The position numbers were made by a program, and so were the translations under genes. Below the pieces are notes generated by a model. It saw nothing but the letters and a program-made list of their open reading frames with translations, ran no database searches and was not told the DNA's origin. 64,000 nucleotides of DNA from NCBI GenBank assembly GCA_900078775.1, contig LT549889.1, positions 5,704,001 through 5,768,000 on the forward strand, in the 5' to 3' direction. The DNA is from Mycolicibacterium aurum. Lineage in GTDB: Bacteria > Actinomycetota > Actinomycetes > Mycobacteriales > Mycobacteriaceae. Of this stretch, positions 47,351 to 56,622 are shown piece by piece (within the stretch, counting starts at the first letter, position 1; every line of letters begins with the position of its first letter).

Positions 47351-48406
47351 ATGGATGCGCAGGCGACCGAACCCAAGGTGGTGCTGGTCACCGGCGCCTG
47401 CCGGTTCCTCGGCGGGTACCTGACGGCACGGCTGGCGCAGAATCCCGCGATCGACCACGTCATCGCGGTCGATGCGATAGCGCCGAGCAAGGATCTACTG
47501 CGCCGGATGGGGCGCGCCGAGTTCGTGCGTGCCGACATCCGCAATCCGTTCATCGCAAAGGTCATCCGAAACGGTGACGTGGACACCGTCGTGCACGCCG
47601 CGGCGGCGTCCTACGCGCCGCGGGCGGGCGGTCGGGCCACCCTCAAAGAGCTGAACGTGATGGGCGCGATCCAGCTGTTCGCGGCCTGTCAGAAGGCACC
47701 GTCGGTCCGCCGGGTCATCCTCAAGTCCACCTCCGAGGTGTACGGGTCGAGCCCGCGGGACCCGGTGCTGTTCACCGAGGAAACCGGCGCCCGCCGGCCA
47801 CCGGCGCACGGGTTCGCTCGGGACAGCATGGACATCGAAGGGTACGCCCGCGGGCTGGCCCGTCGGCGCCCGGACATCGCGGTGACGATCCTGCGGCTGG
47901 CCAACATGATCGGGCCCGCCATGGACACCGCGCTGTCCCGGTATCTGGCCGGTCCGGTGGTGCCCTGCGTCATGGGCCATGACGCCCGCCTGCAGTTGCT
48001 GCACGAGCAGGATGCGTTGGGCGCTCTCGAGCGGGCCACCATCGCCGGTCGCGCCGGCACCTTCAATATCGGCGCGTCGGGCATCATCATGATGAGCCAG
48101 GCGATCCGCCGGTCCGGGCGCATTGCGCTGCCGGTGCCGCGGTCGGCGCTGGCTGCCGTCGATTCCCTCAGGCGCGCAACGCGTTACACCGAACTTGATC
48201 GTGAGCAGTTGAATTACCTGAGCTACGGCCGGGTGATGGATACCGCGCGCATGCGAAACGACCTAGGGTATAACCCTAAGTGGACGACGACGGAAGCTTT
48301 TGACGATTACGTGCGGGGACGTGGTCTGACTCCGATAGTCGATCCGAGATGGGTACGCTCAGTGGAGAGTCGTGCAATGGCGTTGGCGCAACGCGTCGGT
48401 GGGTGA
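47351..48406 (+). CDS. NAD-dependent epimerase/dehydratase (GalE2/Rv0501-like)
   Basis: A 351-residue extended SDR. NAD motif VVLVTGACRFLGGYLTA, HAAAASYAPR, and an unusual catalytic region. The canonical YxxxK is not clear; SSE-type STSEVYGSSPRD is present and then MDIEGYARGLARR. A sugar-nucleotide epimerase role is possible, but the altered active site makes it uncertain. TAGGCT (47339-47344) lies 6 nt before the ATG, so leaderless. It precedes the acyltransferase by 36 bp. Confidence 0.82.
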   Translation: MDAQATEPKVVLVTGACRFLGGYLTARLAQNPAIDHVIAVDAIAPSKDLLRRMGRAEFVRADIRNPFIAKVIRNGDVDTVVHAAAASYAPRAGGRATLKELNVMGAIQLFAACQKAPSVRRVILKSTSEVYGSSPRDPVLFTEETGARRPPAHGFARDSMDIEGYARGLARRRPDIAVTILRLANMIGPAMDTALSRYLAGPVVPCVMGHDARLQLLHEQDALGALERATIAGRAGTFNIGASGIIMMSQAIRRSGRIALPVPRSALAAVDSLRRATRYTELDREQLNYLSYGRVMDTARMRNDLGYNPKWTTTEAFDDYVRGRGLTPIVDPRWVRSVESRAMALAQRVGG

Positions 48407-48442
48407 TCGGACTCGATATCAAACGGGGGAGAGGGATATCGC

Positions 48443-49498
48443 GTGTCGGGTGATTCGAAGGCGAAAGTGATTCCGCTGCACGCCAATTCGAGTCGAGTCT
48501 CGGCCCAGCGCCGAGCGGCTCAGCGCGCCGACAGTGCGCGCAGGCATCCCTCCCTGCTGACCGATCCGGACTCCCGGGCCGCGGCCGACCAGATGGCCGC
48601 AGTGGTCCACGAGATCGACGAGATAAGGGGATCCTCGGCGGTCGAGGACACCCCCAACGAGTTGGTCAAGGCGATCTCCGCGGTGGCCGACTTCGTCACC
48701 AAGCGGATGACCGGCGACTACACCGTCGACGAGTTCGGATTCGACGAACACCTCAACGACGCGATCGTGCTGCCCATGCTGCGCACCCTGTACCAATCCT
48801 GGTTCCGGGTCGAGGTCAGCGGCATCGAGAACCTCCCACTCGACGGGGCGGGGCTGGTGGTGGCCAACCACGCCGGCGTCCTGCCCTTCGACGCGCTGAT
48901 GCTTTCCGTGGCGGTACACGATCACCACCCGCGCAATCGGGTGCTGCGCATGCTGGCCGCGGATCTGGTGTTCGACCTGCCCGGGGTGGGGCAGGCCGCG
49001 CGCAAGGCCGGCCACACCGTCGCCTGCACCGCCGACGCGCATCGCCTGCTCGGTGCCGGGGAACTGACCGCGGTGTTCCCGGAGGGCTTCAAGGGCCTCG
49101 GCAAGCCGTTCAAGGACCGCTACAAGCTGCAGCGGTTCGGCCGGGGCGGCTTCGTCTCATCGGCGCTGCGCGCCCAGGTGCCGATCATCCCGTGCTCGAT
49201 CGTGGGATCCGAGGAGATCTACCCGAAGATCGGCGACCTGAAGCTGCTGGCCCGGGTGCTCGGGCTACCCTACTTCCCGTTGACCCCGCTGTTCCCGCTG
49301 GCCGGGCCGCTCGGGTTGGTCCCGCTGCCGTCCAAGTGGCACATCAGGTTCGGCGAGCCGATTCCCACCGATGCCTACGACGAGTCGGCCGCTGATGATC
49401 CGATGGTCACCTTCGAGCTGACCGATCAGGTCCGCGAGACCATCCAGCACACGCTCTACCAGCTGCTGGCCAACCGGCGGAACACCTTCCTGGGATAG
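48443..49498 (+). CDS. lysophospholipid acyltransferase family protein (Rv0502-like)
   Basis: A 351-residue PlsC-type acyltransferase. The NHxxxxxD motif is NHAGVLPFDAL and the second is FPEGFKGLGKPF; RFGRGGFVSSALRAQVPIIP gives the third block. An N-terminal 120 residues is polar and hydrophilic. It may acylate phospholipid or mycobacterial glycolipids. GTG start; an upstream run GGGGGAGAGGGA supports it. It ends one base before the convergent dehydratase. Confidence 0.85.
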   Translation: MSGDSKAKVIPLHANSSRVSAQRRAAQRADSARRHPSLLTDPDSRAAADQMAAVVHEIDEIRGSSAVEDTPNELVKAISAVADFVTKRMTGDYTVDEFGFDEHLNDAIVLPMLRTLYQSWFRVEVSGIENLPLDGAGLVVANHAGVLPFDALMLSVAVHDHHPRNRVLRMLAADLVFDLPGVGQAARKAGHTVACTADAHRLLGAGELTAVFPEGFKGLGKPFKDRYKLQRFGRGGFVSSALRAQVPIIPCSIVGSEEIYPKIGDLKLLARVLGLPYFPLTPLFPLAGPLGLVPLPSKWHIRFGEPIPTDAYDESAADDPMVTFELTDQVRETIQHTLYQLLANRRNTFLG

Positions 49499-49499
49499 C

Positions 49500-50030
49500 T
49501 CAGGCCTTCTGGTTGGCGACCATCTTCGCAATCGCGGCATCGCGGGCCGCGGCGATCTGCGCGCTGACCTCGCTGGCCTCGCTGTCGCTCTGGGCCTCGC
49601 CGAGCATGGTGACCACGGTGGTGAGGATGGGGTTGCCGTCGTCGTCGGTGACCTCGGTGCGGATCTCGCTGATCACGGTGCCGTGCGATTCGATGACCGA
49701 ATCCAGGTACGAGTCGAACCACAGCTTGTCGCCGACCTTGATCGGGCGGTGGAACACCAGCTTCTGGTCGCGGTGCAGGACGCGCTCCAGGTTGATCGGC
49801 ACGTCGAACTGGTTGAACAGCTCCAGCTGCACCCGTCGACCGGCCACCGCGATGAAGGTCAGCGAGGCGACCAGGCCGTCGTGACCGTGCGCGGCGGCGC
49901 CCTCCTCGGAGTGGTGCGCGGGATGGTCGTCCTTGACGGCGATCGCGAACTCGCGGACCTTCTCGCGTCCGACCTCGAAATAGTCGGGGTAGCGGAAGTG
50001 GGTTCCGACGATCTCCTCAGCGATTCCCAT
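49500..50030 (-). CDS. MaoC/HadA-like FAS1-type dehydratase (Rv0504c-like)
   Basis: A 176-residue N-terminal-type hotdog dehydratase domain of the UPF0336 family, related to HadA/HadC. FRYPDYFEVGREKVREFA, DDHPAHHSEEG, LERVLHRDQKLVFHRPIKVG and VISEIRTEVTDDDGNPILTT are characteristic. The hydratase-2 catalytic motif of HadB is not present, so it may act only with a partner subunit. It faces away from serB1's upstream neighbour. ATG start. Confidence 0.85.
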   Translation of the reverse strand: MGIAEEIVGTHFRYPDYFEVGREKVREFAIAVKDDHPAHHSEEGAAAHGHDGLVASLTFIAVAGRRVQLELFNQFDVPINLERVLHRDQKLVFHRPIKVGDKLWFDSYLDSVIESHGTVISEIRTEVTDDDGNPILTTVVTMLGEAQSDSEASEVSAQIAAARDAAIAKMVANQKA

Positions 50031-50056
50031 GGGCGGTCAGCCTAGCAGCGCGCCGA

Positions 50057-50857
50057 TCAGCGACCCGCGTCGCGCCGGGACGCCACCGCGGCCAGCGCCC
50101 CGCCCACCGCGCCCAGCGCGAGCGCGGACGGCACCCCGATCCGGGCCGCCTTGCGCGCGGTCCGGAAGTCGCGGATCTCCCAGCCGCGTTCGCGGGCGAC
50201 GTCGCGCAGCGCGGCGTCCGGGTTGATCGCCACCGCCGTCCCGACCAGCGAGAGCATCGGGACGTCGTTGAAGCTGTCCGAGTAGGCCGTACACCGGCGC
50301 AGGTTCAGCCCCTCCCGGATGGCCAGCGAGCGCACCGCGTGCGCCTTGCCCGCCCCGTGCAGGATGTCGCCGACCAGCCGGCCGGTGAACACCCCGTCCA
50401 CCGATTCGGCCACGGTCCCCAGCGCCCCGGTCAGCCCGAGCCGGCGCGCGATGGTGTCGGCCAGCTCGAACGGGGTCGCGGTCACCAGCCACACCTGCTG
50501 GCCGGCGTCGAGGTGCATCTGGGCCAGCGCGCGGGTGCCCGGCCAGATCTTGTCGGCGATGATCTCGTCGTAGATCTCCTCGCCGAGCTCGACGAGTTCG
50601 GCGGTCGGGCGGCCCTCGATGAAGGCCAGCGCCTTCTGCTTGCCCTCGGCGACGTCGTCGCTGTTCTCCTTGCCGGTGAACTGGAACTTGGCCTGGGCGT
50701 AGACGATGCCGAGGATGTCGGAGTAGGTGAAGTACTTGCGGGCGGCCAGCCCGCGAGCAAAGTGCACCAGGGACGATCCGTGCACCAACGTGTTGTCGAC
50801 GTCGAAGAACGCGGCCGCGGTCAGATCCGGCGGCGGTGGTGGGGGCGTCTCGGACAC
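50057..50857 (-). CDS. serB1: HAD-IB phosphatase (SerB1-like)
   Basis: A 266-residue HAD-IB hydrolase related to phosphoserine phosphatase. The nucleophile Asp is in AFFDVDNTLVHGSSL, motif II VTATPFELADT, Lys in GAGKAHAVR, and motif IV SDSFNDVPML. A C-terminal hydrophobic segment (ALALGAVGGALAAVAS) suggests membrane association. The physiological substrate is uncertain. TAATGT on the minus strand (50864-50869) lies 6 nt before the GTG. Divergent from the glutaredoxin-like gene. Confidence 0.87.
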   Translation of the reverse strand: MSETPPPPPPDLTAAAFFDVDNTLVHGSSLVHFARGLAARKYFTYSDILGIVYAQAKFQFTGKENSDDVAEGKQKALAFIEGRPTAELVELGEEIYDEIIADKIWPGTRALAQMHLDAGQQVWLVTATPFELADTIARRLGLTGALGTVAESVDGVFTGRLVGDILHGAGKAHAVRSLAIREGLNLRRCTAYSDSFNDVPMLSLVGTAVAINPDAALRDVARERGWEIRDFRTARKAARIGVPSALALGAVGGALAAVASRRDAGR

Positions 50858-50895
50858 CGTTCAACATTAAGTCACGCAGGCGCGATACTGGGGTC

Positions 50896-51147
50896 GTGGA
50901 CCATCAGGTGGTGTTGCTCACACGGGCCGGTTGCAGCATGTGCGAGCGCGCGGCTCAGACCTTGACGGCGCTCGCGGACGAGTTGGGCTTCACGCTCAGT
51001 TCCACCGACGTGGACGCCGTCGCGGCGGCGGGGGATACCACCCTGCGCGCCGAGTTCGGTGACCGGCTGCCGGTGGTGCTGCTGGACGGGGATGAGCACA
51101 GCTATTGGGAAGTGGACGTACCCCGGTTGCGGGCAGATCTCAGCTAA
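50896..51147 (+). CDS. glutaredoxin-like protein (Rv0508-like)
   Basis: An 83-residue thioredoxin-fold protein. The redox motif is CSMC in LLTRAGCSMCERAAQTL; a second cis-Pro-like region is RLPVVLLDGDE. It is similar to mycoredoxin/glutaredoxin-like proteins of unknown partner. The GTG start is close to a GATACT hexamer (50884-50889) 6 nt upstream. It immediately precedes hemA (50 bp gap), so the two may share regulation. Confidence 0.85.
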   Translation: MDHQVVLLTRAGCSMCERAAQTLTALADELGFTLSSTDVDAVAAAGDTTLRAEFGDRLPVVLLDGDEHSYWEVDVPRLRADLS

Positions 51148-51197
51148 TTTGGTAGCTAGGTGGGTAGGCGATAACTTAGACCAGTGGTGATGATGCC

Positions 51198-52544
51198 GTG
51201 AGCGTGCTGCTATTCGGGGTTTCGCATCGCAGTGCGCCGGTATCAGTACTGGAGCAGTTGAGCACTGACGAGTCCGATCAGGCCAAGATCATCGACGAGG
51301 TTCTCCGCTCGTCGCTGGTCACCGAGGCCATGGTGCTGTCGACCTGCAACCGCGTCGAGGTGTACGCGGTGGTCGAGGCCTTCCACGGTGGTCTGTCGGT
51401 CATCGGCCAGGTGCTCTCGGAGCACTCCGGTATGGGCCTCAACGATCTAACCAAATACGCCTACGTGCGTTACGCCGAGGCTGCCGTCGAGCATCTGTTC
51501 GCGGTCACCAGCGGCCTGGATTCCGTGGTCATGGGCGAACAGCAGGTGCTCGGCCAGGTCCGCCGCGCCTACGCCACCGCCGAGGCCAACCAGACGGTCG
51601 GGCGCACCCTGCACGAACTGGCCCAGCGCGCGCTGTCGGTCGGCAAGCGCGTGCACACCGAGACCGGGATCGACTCCGCGGGTGCCTCGGTGGTGTCGGT
51701 ATCGCTGGAGATGGCCGAGAAGCGCCTCGATCAGGGCCTGGCCGGCAAGACCGCCGTCGTGGTCGGCGCCGGTGCCATGGGCGCGCTGGCCGGTAAGCAT
51801 CTGGTCCGCGCGGGCGTGGACCACGTCGACGTGGTGAACCGCTCGCTGCCGCGGGCCCGCCGCCTCGCCGAGAACATCGCCGAACTCGGCGTCACCGCCC
51901 ACGCGCATTCCCTCGACGACATCTCGGCCGTGCTGTCCACGGCCGACGTGGTGGTCAGCAGCACCGGCGCGGTACGTCCGGTGCTGTCGCTGGCCGATGT
52001 GCACCACGGTCTGGCCGCCCGGCAGGGTGACCGCCCGCTGGTGATGTGCGATCTGGGCATGCCCCGCGACATCGACCTCGCGGTGGCCGGTCTGCCCGGC
52101 GTGCACGTCATCGACATGGACCGCATCCAGCGCGAGCCGACCGCCCGCGCGGCGGCCTCGGACGCCGAGGCGGCCCGTTCCATCGTGGCGGCCGAGGTTG
52201 CCAACTACCTGGCCGGCCAGCGTATGGCCGAAGTCACCCCGACCGTCACCGCGCTGCGTCAGCGCGCGGCCGACGTGGTCGAGGCCGAACTGCTCCGCCT
52301 GGACAACCGGCTGCCCGGCCTGGACGCGACGCATCGCGACGAGGTGGCCCGCACGGTGCGCCGGGTGGTCGACAAGTTGCTGCACGCCCCCACGGTGCGG
52401 GTGAAGCAGCTGGCCGGCGCCCCCGGTGGCGACAGCTATGCCGAGGCCCTGCGCGAGCTCTTCGAGCTCGATCCGCAGGCCGTCGACGCGGTTTCCGGCG
52501 GCGAATTGCCGCTGATCGCAACAGATAACGACAAGCCTGAGTAG
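51198..52544 (+). CDS. hemA: glutamyl-tRNA reductase
   Basis: A 448-residue GluTR, the first enzyme of C5 tetrapyrrole synthesis, reducing glutamyl-tRNA to glutamate semialdehyde. It has LLFGVSHRSAPVSVLEQLS, the catalytic Cys in MVLSTCNRVEVYAVVEAFHG (Cys50), GLDSVVMGEQQVLGQVRRAY, and the NADPH domain VVVGAGAMGALAGKHL. The C-terminal dimer domain contains LRQRAADVVEAELLRLDN. GTG start. It is followed by hemC with a 34-bp gap. Confidence 0.96.
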   Translation: MSVLLFGVSHRSAPVSVLEQLSTDESDQAKIIDEVLRSSLVTEAMVLSTCNRVEVYAVVEAFHGGLSVIGQVLSEHSGMGLNDLTKYAYVRYAEAAVEHLFAVTSGLDSVVMGEQQVLGQVRRAYATAEANQTVGRTLHELAQRALSVGKRVHTETGIDSAGASVVSVSLEMAEKRLDQGLAGKTAVVVGAGAMGALAGKHLVRAGVDHVDVVNRSLPRARRLAENIAELGVTAHAHSLDDISAVLSTADVVVSSTGAVRPVLSLADVHHGLAARQGDRPLVMCDLGMPRDIDLAVAGLPGVHVIDMDRIQREPTARAAASDAEAARSIVAAEVANYLAGQRMAEVTPTVTALRQRAADVVEAELLRLDNRLPGLDATHRDEVARTVRRVVDKLLHAPTVRVKQLAGAPGGDSYAEALRELFELDPQAVDAVSGGELPLIATDNDKPE

Positions 52545-52578
52545 CAGATTGGCCAACTCAGCAGACGGAGCCGCAACA

Positions 52579-53514
52579 GTGATCAGGATCGGCACCCGAG
52601 GGAGCCTGCTCGCCACCACCCAAGCCGGGACCATCCGGGACGCACTCATCGCCAACGGCCACGAGGCCGAACTGGTGATCGTGTCCACGGAGGGTGACCG
52701 CAACCAGGGCCCCATCGCCGACATCGGTGTGGGGGTTTTCACCGCCGCGCTGCGCGAGGCGATCGTGGACGGCACCGTCGACATGGCGGTGCACTCACAC
52801 AAAGATTTGCCCACCGCGGCCGACCCGCGCTTCCACATCGCCGCCATCCCGGCCCGTGAGGACCCCAGGGACGCCCTCGTGGCCCGTGACGGTCTGGTGC
52901 TCGGGGAGTTGCCGGCCGGCTCCGTGATCGGCACGTCGAGCCTGCGACGGGCGGCGCAGCTTAGAGCACTGGGTCTCGGTTTGGAAATCCGCCCCCTACG
53001 AGGCAACCTAGACACCAGGTTGAACAGGGTAAGTAGCGGTGATCTCGACGGCGTCGTCGTCGCTCGTGCGGGTCTTGCCCGCGTCGGGCGATTGGACGTT
53101 GTCACCGAGGCTCTGGAACCGGTGCAGATGTTGCCGGCACCGGCTCAGGGAGCCCTCGCGGTGGAGTGTCGCGCCGATGACACCGAGCTTGCCGCGGTGC
53201 TGGCGGAGTTGGATGACGCCGACACCCGGGCTGCGGTCACCGCTGAACGTGTCCTGCTCGCCGAACTGGAGGCGGGCTGTTCCGCGCCGGTGGGCGCGAT
53301 CGCTGAGGTGGTCGAGTCCATCGATGAGGACGGCCGGGTCTTCGAAGAGCTGTCGCTGCGCGCGTGCGTGGCGGCGCTGGACGGATCCGACGTGATCCGT
53401 GCGTCCGGTATCGGGACTCCGGAACGGGCACGGGAGCTTGGGCTCTCGGTGGCCGCGGAGCTGTTCGAACTGGGTGCACGGGACGTGTTGGCAAATTCTG
53501 GGAGTGACAGATGA
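52579..53514 (+). CDS. hemC: porphobilinogen deaminase (hydroxymethylbilane synthase)
   Basis: A 311-residue enzyme polymerising porphobilinogen on a dipyrromethane cofactor. It starts VIRIGTRGSLLATTQ and contains VHSHKDLPTAADPRFHIAAI, GTSSLRRAAQLRALG, PLRGNLDTRLNRVSSGDLD, and the cofactor Cys in EAGCSAPVGAIAEVV. GTG at 52579 is chosen by homology to family starts (MIRIGTRG); an upstream TTG at 52549 is in frame but not needed. It overlaps the next gene by 4 bp. Confidence 0.95.
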   Translation: MIRIGTRGSLLATTQAGTIRDALIANGHEAELVIVSTEGDRNQGPIADIGVGVFTAALREAIVDGTVDMAVHSHKDLPTAADPRFHIAAIPAREDPRDALVARDGLVLGELPAGSVIGTSSLRRAAQLRALGLGLEIRPLRGNLDTRLNRVSSGDLDGVVVARAGLARVGRLDVVTEALEPVQMLPAPAQGALAVECRADDTELAAVLAELDDADTRAAVTAERVLLAELEAGCSAPVGAIAEVVESIDEDGRVFEELSLRACVAALDGSDVIRASGIGTPERARELGLSVAAELFELGARDVLANSGSDR

Positions 53515-55166
53515 CTGGGCAGGCAGGTAGCCGAGGCCGAAAGATCCGACCCGGCCGCATTACGTTCGTGGGCTCAGGCCCGGGTGATCCAGGCCTGTTG
53601 ACGACCCGTGCGCGAAACGTACTCGCCAATGCGGCGACGGTGTTCACCGACCCCGACGTGCCCGAAGCGGTGCTGGCGCTGGTCGGTTGCGAACTGCCGC
53701 CGGCCTCGGGCCCGGAGCCCGCTGCCGCGGACGGCTCGGAAACCGACGCAGTGATTGCCGGCGGCCCCGACATCCGGCCCGCTCTGGGTGACCCGGCCGA
53801 GGTCGCGAAGACCCTGGCCACCGAGGCGAAGCACGGCTACGACGTGGTCCGGCTGGTGGCCGGTGACCCGTTGTCGATCGACGCCGTCATCACCGAGGTC
53901 AACACCCTGGCCCGCACGCACCTGAACTTCGAGATCGTGCCCGGCCTGCCGGACACCACCGCGGTGCCGACCTACGCCGGTCTGCCGCTGGGCTCCTCGC
54001 ACACCGTGGCCGATGTCCGGGACCCGAATGTGGACTGGGCCGCCCTGGCCGCCGCGCCCGGCCCGCTGATCCTGCACGCCACCGCCTCGCACCTGGCCGA
54101 CGCCGCCAAGACGCTGGTCGAGTACGGCCTGGCCGAGAACACCCCGGCCGTAGTCACCTCGCACGGCACCACCTGCCAGCAGCATTCGGTGGAGACCACG
54201 CTGATCGGCTTGGGGGACAAGTCGATTCTGGCTGCGGCCGAGTCCACCGGCGGCACCCCCGGCCCGTTGGCCGGCCCGCTGGTGGTGACCATCGGCAAGA
54301 CCGTCGCCAACCGTGCCAAGTTGAACTGGTGGGAGAGCCGCGCCCTGTACGGCTGGACCGTGCTGGTGCCGCGCACCAAGGACCAGGCCGGCGAGATGAG
54401 TGACCGGTTGGTCACCCACGGCGCACTGCCGATCGAGGTGCCCACCATCGCCGTCGAGCCGCCGCGCAGCCCGGCCCAGATGGAAAGGGCCGTAAAGGGT
54501 TTGGTCGACGGCCGGTTCCAGTGGGTGGTCTTCACCTCCACCAACGCGGTGCGTGCGGTCTGGGAGAAGTTCAACGAGTTCGGCCTGGACGCGCGTGCGT
54601 TCTCGGGCGTGAAGATCGCCTGCGTCGGTCAGGCCACCGCGGACCGGGTACGGGCCTTCGGCATCAACCCGGAGCTGGTGCCCGCCGGTGAGCAGTCTTC
54701 GCTCGGCCTGCTCGACGAGTTCCCGCCGTACGACGAGATTTTCGATCCGGTGAACCGGGTGCTGCTGCCGCGCGCCGACATCGCCACCGAGACGCTGGCC
54801 GAGGGCCTGCGCGAGCGTGGCTGGGAGATCGAGGACGTCACGGCCTACCGGACCGTGCGTGCCGCTCCGCCGCCGGCGCAGACCCGCGAGATGATCAAGA
54901 CCGGCGGGTTCGACGCGGTCTGCTTCACCTCCAGCTCGACGGTGCGCAATCTCGTCGGTATCGCCGGCAAGCCGCATGCCCGCACCATCGTCGCGTGCAT
55001 CGGCCCCAAGACGGCTGAGACCGCAGTGGAATTCGGCCTCCGTGTCGACGTGCAGCCGGAGACGGCAGCGGTCGGCCCGCTGGTCGAGGCGCTCGCCGAG
55101 CACGCCGCGCGACTGCGCGCCGAGGGTGCATTGCCTCCGCCGCGTAAGAAGAGCCGCCGCAGGTAA
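53511..55166 (+). CDS. hemD: uroporphyrinogen-III methyltransferase/synthase fusion (HemD)
   Basis: A 551-residue bifunctional protein. The N-terminal half (about 17-260) resembles SAM-dependent uroporphyrinogen methyltransferase (GRITFVGSGPGDPGLLTTRA, RLVAGDPLSIDAV). The C-terminal half (about 275-530) is uroporphyrinogen-III synthase: LYGWTVLVPRTKDQAGEMSD, LPIEVPTIAVEPP, VFTSTNAVRAVWE, ACVGQATADRVRAFG. It would make uroporphyrinogen III and possibly precorrin-2. The methyltransferase motifs are partly degenerate. It overlaps hemC by 4 bp. Confidence 0.93.
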   Translation: MTGQAGSRGRKIRPGRITFVGSGPGDPGLLTTRARNVLANAATVFTDPDVPEAVLALVGCELPPASGPEPAAADGSETDAVIAGGPDIRPALGDPAEVAKTLATEAKHGYDVVRLVAGDPLSIDAVITEVNTLARTHLNFEIVPGLPDTTAVPTYAGLPLGSSHTVADVRDPNVDWAALAAAPGPLILHATASHLADAAKTLVEYGLAENTPAVVTSHGTTCQQHSVETTLIGLGDKSILAAAESTGGTPGPLAGPLVVTIGKTVANRAKLNWWESRALYGWTVLVPRTKDQAGEMSDRLVTHGALPIEVPTIAVEPPRSPAQMERAVKGLVDGRFQWVVFTSTNAVRAVWEKFNEFGLDARAFSGVKIACVGQATADRVRAFGINPELVPAGEQSSLGLLDEFPPYDEIFDPVNRVLLPRADIATETLAEGLRERGWEIEDVTAYRTVRAAPPPAQTREMIKTGGFDAVCFTSSSTVRNLVGIAGKPHARTIVACIGPKTAETAVEFGLRVDVQPETAAVGPLVEALAEHAARLRAEGALPPPRKKSRRR

Positions 55167-55207
55167 TCTCGCCGGACACATCTCGCCGGACCAGGAGAGG
55201 CGCGCTA

Positions 55208-56188
55208 GTGGCATTCCCTCAGCATCGTCCACGTCGGCTGCGGACCACGCCCGCGATGCGCCGGTTGGTGGCGCAGACGTCGCTGGAGCCCCGGCATCTG
55301 GTGCTGCCGATGTTTGTCGCCGACGGGCTGACCGAGCCGCGGCCGATTGCCTCGATGCCGGGAGTCGTTCAGCACACCCGGGATTCGCTGCGCCGCGCGG
55401 CCGCCGATGCGGTGGCCGCCGGGGTCGGCGGGCTGATGCTGTTCGGTGTGCCGCGCGACGAGGACAAGGACCCACAGGGTTCGGTCGGGGTCGCCCCGGA
55501 CGGCATCCTCAACGTCGCGCTGCGCGATCTAGCCGCCGATCTCGGTGATTCCACCGTGCTGATGGCCGACACCTGCCTCGACGAGTTCACCGACCACGGG
55601 CACTGTGGTGTGCTGGACCAGCGCGGCCGGGTGGACAACGACGCCACCAACGAGCAGTACGTGAAATTGGCTGTCGCGCAGGCGCAGTCGGGCGCACATG
55701 TGGTCGGGCCCAGCGGGATGATGGACGGCCAGGTCGCCGCGATCCGGGAGGGCCTCGATGAGGCCGGTCACCAGGACGTCGCGATCCTGGCCTACGCCGC
55801 GAAGTTCGCCTCCGCGTTCTACGGCCCGTTCCGGGAGGCCGTGAGCTCCAGCCTGACCGGTGACCGGCGCACCTACCAACAGGATTCGGGCAACGCGCGG
55901 GAAGCCCTGCACGAGATCGCGCTGGACATCGACGAGGGCGCCGACATGGTGATGGTCAAGCCCGCCATGAGTTACCTCGACGTGGTCGCCGCCGCCGCCG
56001 ACATCTCCCCGGTGCCGGTTGCCGCGTACCAGATCTCGGGGGAGTACGCGATGATCTGCGCGGCCGCCGCCAACGGCTGGATCGACCTGAAGGCCTCGGC
56101 GCTGGAATCGTTGATCAGTATCCGCCGGGCCGGTGCCGACATCGTGCTGACCTACTGGGCGGCCGAGGCCGCCGGATGGCTGGCGTGA
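55208..56188 (+). CDS. hemB: delta-aminolevulinic acid dehydratase (porphobilinogen synthase)
   Basis: A 326-residue enzyme condensing two ALA into porphobilinogen. Start: RPRRLRTTPAMRRLVAQTSL; metal region in LMADTCLDEFTDHGHCGVLD with two Cys and His; Schiff-base lysines in YAAKFASAFYGPFREA and MVKPAMSYLDVV; PVAAYQISGEYAMICAAA near the end. GTG start follows a strong AGGAGAGG. A 14-bp direct repeat (ATCTCGCCGGAC) lies 41 bp upstream. It overlaps the next gene by 13 bp. Confidence 0.96.
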   Translation: MAFPQHRPRRLRTTPAMRRLVAQTSLEPRHLVLPMFVADGLTEPRPIASMPGVVQHTRDSLRRAAADAVAAGVGGLMLFGVPRDEDKDPQGSVGVAPDGILNVALRDLAADLGDSTVLMADTCLDEFTDHGHCGVLDQRGRVDNDATNEQYVKLAVAQAQSGAHVVGPSGMMDGQVAAIREGLDEAGHQDVAILAYAAKFASAFYGPFREAVSSSLTGDRRTYQQDSGNAREALHEIALDIDEGADMVMVKPAMSYLDVVAAAADISPVPVAAYQISGEYAMICAAAANGWIDLKASALESLISIRRAGADIVLTYWAAEAAGWLA

Positions 56189-56610
56189 CCGCGCCGGCGG
56201 ACAACGCGGGCCCGGGCGGGCGTCCCGAGGACATCGACACGGGATTCTGGCTGTGGATCGCGGCCCTTCCGCTGATGGTGATCGGGTATGTCATCGACCT
56301 GTCGACCGTGCGGCTGCCGAACGCCTCCTGGTTCATCTACGCGGTGTCCGGACTTTTCGTGGTGGTGATCGCCGCGATGGTGGCGACCTTCACGGTGCTG
56401 ATGCGGCTGGGCTACCGGTGGCCGCGCACGCTGCTGACCGCCGCCGGGCTGACCTCGGTGATGTACTCGGTCGCCAGCCTGTTCACCGTCGACCGTTCCG
56501 AGTTACCTGCGTTCGGTTTCGCGGCCTGCACCATCGTCGGTTCGGTGCTGATCGTCGGGGGCATCGTGCTGCTGCACCGCAAAGACGCCCACGAATACCT
56601 CACCCGTTAG
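56176..56610 (+). CDS. four-helix membrane protein after hemB (Rv0513-like)
   Basis: A 144-residue membrane protein with four hydrophobic segments (about 24-43, 55-75, 85-105, 118-135) and a short basic C-terminus. Unknown function. It overlaps the end of hemB by 13 bp, indicating translational coupling, and heads a row of small membrane proteins. Perhaps linked to heme or envelope physiology, but this is speculation. Confidence 0.75.
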   Translation: MAGVTAPADNAGPGGRPEDIDTGFWLWIAALPLMVIGYVIDLSTVRLPNASWFIYAVSGLFVVVIAAMVATFTVLMRLGYRWPRTLLTAAGLTSVMYSVASLFTVDRSELPAFGFAACTIVGSVLIVGGIVLLHRKDAHEYLTR

Positions 56611-56622
56611 GCTGACCCGGAT

